Assembly (NCBI GenBank): GCA_963070105.1
Contig: OY718807.1
Coordinates: forward strand, 1-64,000
From: Litomosoides sigmodontis
Lineage: Eukaryota; Nematoda; Chromadorea; Rhabditida; Onchocercidae
DNA: 64,000 nucleotides
Reading direction: 5' to 3'
Shown here one piece after another: positions 61,133 to 64,000 of the stretch (position 1 is the first letter of the stretch; each line of letters opens with the position of its first letter). Under the pieces are notes generated by a model. That model was not told the origin of the DNA and did no database searches. It saw nothing but the letters and a program-made list of their open reading frames with translations. Position numbers and translations under genes: made by a program.

Positions 61133-63822
61133 TCACATCTCTACAGGTTTGCTTTCAATCGTTCCGACAAAGGGTCGCTTGAGAGTGCTGAGGGAAAGTC
61201 TGATGTAAGACGTTAACAAGTCGTCCATTTTGTATCCCTGAAAAAAGGCAAATTCGGCGGTGAAGGAAACAAGTAACCAGAAAGGCGCTTGCTTCTTACT
61301 AGAGCTTTTGCTAGATGTACGGTGTTATTGAAAAGAAGAACTTGCCAGCGACGTTTCGAAAAGCAGTCGAGTACCTCGACCGCCCTTCATTAGACTTCCA
61401 ATAGTCATATGGAAATATGTATTGCCACTGTTCCAGTTACTCAACATTGTAAATGGGTAGTGGACGATATGTTGTTTCGTTGAGGGATTATATAAGTGGA
61501 CGCCTGTTTTGTTGATAGCTATCAGCAATTTATCCGGAATTGCTGAGTCCGATGACTGCTTTACCTGAACGAACGAACGATTGATTTCACTTTAAAAATG
61601 CTCGATTTCGCTTGAGAACTAAAACAAGCTGACAAAAAAAGGTAGGTAAATCTCTGCTGCGGAGAAAGTGCGAAGAAATTTTTGTTTAGTGTTGGGCACT
61701 GTTTTTTGTATTCTAACAAATTAATAATTCTATGCATGGATCATAATTCAAGCAGACACCTCGAAGAATGTAGAACTGAATGTTGGCCACTCAGCTACCG
61801 TTTTCAGGAAATGCATTTTCGCTTCGCTTGATGGCATATTCTCATAACGTCCAACATACGCATTGGTGATGTACTTGAGGAAAAAAAAAGATTAAATACT
61901 GTTACAACAATAACAATAATAATTAGTAATAACAATTGGTGACAATCGATAATAGCAATTAATAATAATAACTGATAATAGTAAATAATAACAAGAGCAA
62001 ATAACAAGGGTTGCTACGACTACTGTGCACAGATCGGAAGAAAAGTAATGGTAAATTCAGGAGATTCATGATAAGTTAATCGAAAATACAGAAGTGATGC
62101 AAAAGGTCTACTTTAGAGTTACTTGGACTCAAACACAACAATAACACTTGTGCGCTACCATAAACAGAAAGTAACTGTACCTTTTTCCAGTCGCTACCAC
62201 TATACGTCTTGATCATGTCACGCGGCACGATATCCGAGATGATTTGCGTTAACTGCGACAATGGTGCTGCCTTATCATCAGGAGTTCGGGCACGAAGAAC
62301 TGCGGCTGCCAACTCCACCGCTTGCTGTTGAGTTACGACATGATAACCGCGTAAATACTTTGGTAATTCCTGGAGTATAACAACTGTTCATGGTTAAATG
62401 TCAAGAACGATATTGCTGCCCGACCTGATCCCTCTCTTTGGGAGTGTGCTCAGACTATCAGCAATGCATCTCTTTAACAGTTGCAACATACATCTTCCAA
62501 TAAAATTTATTAACCTGAGGATAGTGGAAAATGAGGTCTGCAACACGGTCTTTTCCAGGTACTGTATTAATCCACAACTTTTTCATGAAGAAGAGTTGAT
62601 ACGAGAAATTAAACACTGTTCCGCATTTGGGATGCATCCACTCGTACAGTTGACGCAAGAAGTCGAAGAAGAATTCATCATCCGGAATCGAGATCACTGA
62701 AAAATGGATAACTTAGTTGAGATTCTTTCCGTAAACTACACCAAATGTTTCGTCACCTTTGCTATTGACTTTTACAAACAATGCAAATCCATCGACGGAG
62801 TTGAGCCCCAGACGTGCTGCAATTCGGTAGCAGAAGTCCCGAGCTTTTGCTGTCGAGTCCACTTCAATAATCTCATCTGAATTGTCAGGAAAGAAAGTTT
62901 TGTGGAATATTTGCATAGTTCGCTGTCGCACTGCTTCTACTTCCACATCATGCGGCGGAAATTTCCGATAGCCAATCCTAAGCTCTTGTTCATTTTGATA
63001 AGTGGGAAGAATGAGTGAAGGAGTAAATAAAGAAGAGGAGTTTCTTTCCTTATCTTAGAATTTAATGCAAACTGTACCGTTGGATTCGCAAAAGTCTATT
63101 GAGGCAGTGGAATGCCATGGGATGCTGCCTAGTGCGAAGGAACATTTCCACTTCTCTGAAGAGTGACTGACTTGGAGGAAACAGTCCGGTGCACAACCAC
63201 AACAGCTCCCAACCGTGCTCCACACTCACCGCATTGTGATTCCACGTCAATTGCTTCATCAACTGACAGTATACCTCATCTCGGATGACCTCCTGCAAAG
63301 CTGCTAACCAGCAGTGAATTGATGAATGTCCAAGCTTCAAAGAAGGTAGTTTTTAGTGAAAAGAAAACGAACATATTTGAATGCTCCTTTGAAAACTTCA
63401 TCGGTAAGTTCAGTAATGGTAGAGATGCGCCTGCACGGATAGTCCCCCATATATTTTAGAATGGCTAAATAGCCCTTAACTGCGACTTGCGCTGGTTCTC
63501 TTTTCCCTTTCAATTTCTGCAACTGTGATCTTGTTAAGGTAGGCAGGCAGATCAGCACAGACAGATTACTTTTGCTGTCCCATATGATTCCCAGTAACTG
63601 CCGTAACCCACGATATGAAGAAATGTGAAAGGTCACGTCACTGCTTACAACTCTATTCGCACCATAGTCTTGAAATTTCTTAAATCATAGAAGACAATTA
63701 GAAAAGAAAAAACCTTTAGTAAAGGCATCTTTATTGGTTCACGACTGTAGCACCATAAGCTACATGTTCCATAATGCTCGTAGAAACTTTGGCTTAGGCC
63801 TTGTGGTGGTTGCGGTACTGCT
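61133..63822 (-). CDS. hum-6: Class VII unconventional myosin, C-terminal MyTH4-FERM part (partial)
   Basis: Myosin VII is an actin motor whose tail MyTH4-FERM domains bind membrane-linked partners. Exons read, all in phase, are 63822-63714, 63516-63373, 63292-63078, 62977-62742, 62696-62515, 62369-62181, 61873-61760, 61564-61346 and 61237-61133 (TGA). MyTH4 is shown by [39 protein letters not shown] and [18 protein letters not shown] is shown by [60 protein letters not shown] and [12 protein letters not shown]. These match the last MyTH4-FERM pair and the C-terminus of MYO7A. The motor, neck and first MyTH4-FERM lie beyond base 64,000. The 61346/61237 intron uses a GC donor. The symbol rests on class VII resemblance; HUM-4 is the main alternative. 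Confidence 0.88.
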
Positions 63823-64000
63823 CTGCAATTACTTCTTCGAATGACTTGAATTATTGCTGACAAAAGTGACTTTAAAAGAAATATGCTTTTATCAGTCAAT
63901 TTTCAGGTATTCTGGACCAGATACGTTTGAAAATTTAAACGGCTTCTTGTGACATTCAACTACGTTTGAAAGTGAATGTACGAAGAAGCAAAATAATGAC

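Noticed and set aside
1..64000. CRISPR arrays, bacterial operons, phage or transposase genes
   Set aside because: None seen. The telomere repeat and intron-rich genes are eukaryotic, and no transposase, reverse transcriptase or integrase motifs were recognised.

Overview
The window is the end of a nematode chromosome. Bases 1-21,366 are an uninterrupted array of CCTAAG (TTAGGC on the other strand), the telomere repeat known from nematodes. Everything to its right looks like a nematode genome: compact multi-exon genes, GTAAGT/TTTCAG-type splice sites, short introns, and gene families with clear nematode relatives. I cannot name the species. Exon coordinates below are hand-built from reading frames, splice sites and family resemblance, and exon phases were checked for agreement wherever stated.

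Layout: telomere (1-21,366); gene-poor AT-rich subtelomere with microsatellites and a diverged ~1 kb duplication (21,367-24,103); a complete short presenilin on the minus strand (24,104-27,713), only 2.7 kb from the telomere; a gene-poor stretch with two weak ORFs and a perfect DR1 nuclear-receptor-type site (27,714-31,587); an unrecognised, mostly disordered protein (31,588-32,933, minus); a Patched-related (PTR) sterol-sensing-domain membrane protein (33,148-38,009, minus); a divergent intergenic region holding a 440-bp hexanucleotide array (38,010-40,286); a secreted protein of seven alternating lustrin-type and Kunitz modules (40,287-45,690, plus); a 4.2-kb gap; a secreted ADAMTS metalloprotease with a C-terminal run of thrombospondin repeats (49,868 to about 59,360, plus); a short unassigned stretch; and the C-terminal MyTH4-FERM part of a class VII myosin (61,133-63,822, minus), which continues off the right edge.

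There is no operon-like gene cluster. A loose theme is apical extracellular matrix and membrane: PTR proteins, Kunitz/lustrin proteins and ADAMTS proteases are all known in nematodes for cuticle, moulting or basement-membrane work, and the PTR and Kunitz/lustrin genes are divergently arranged. This is inference from family knowledge. I did not find a self-contained novel system. The points most worth checking are the uneven purity of the telomere array, the paired loss of one disulfide in six of seven Kunitz domains, the possible in-frame TGA in the PTR gene, the ADAMTS with two possible C-termini and no visible furin site, and the presenilin whose catalytic aspartate codon is split by an intron.
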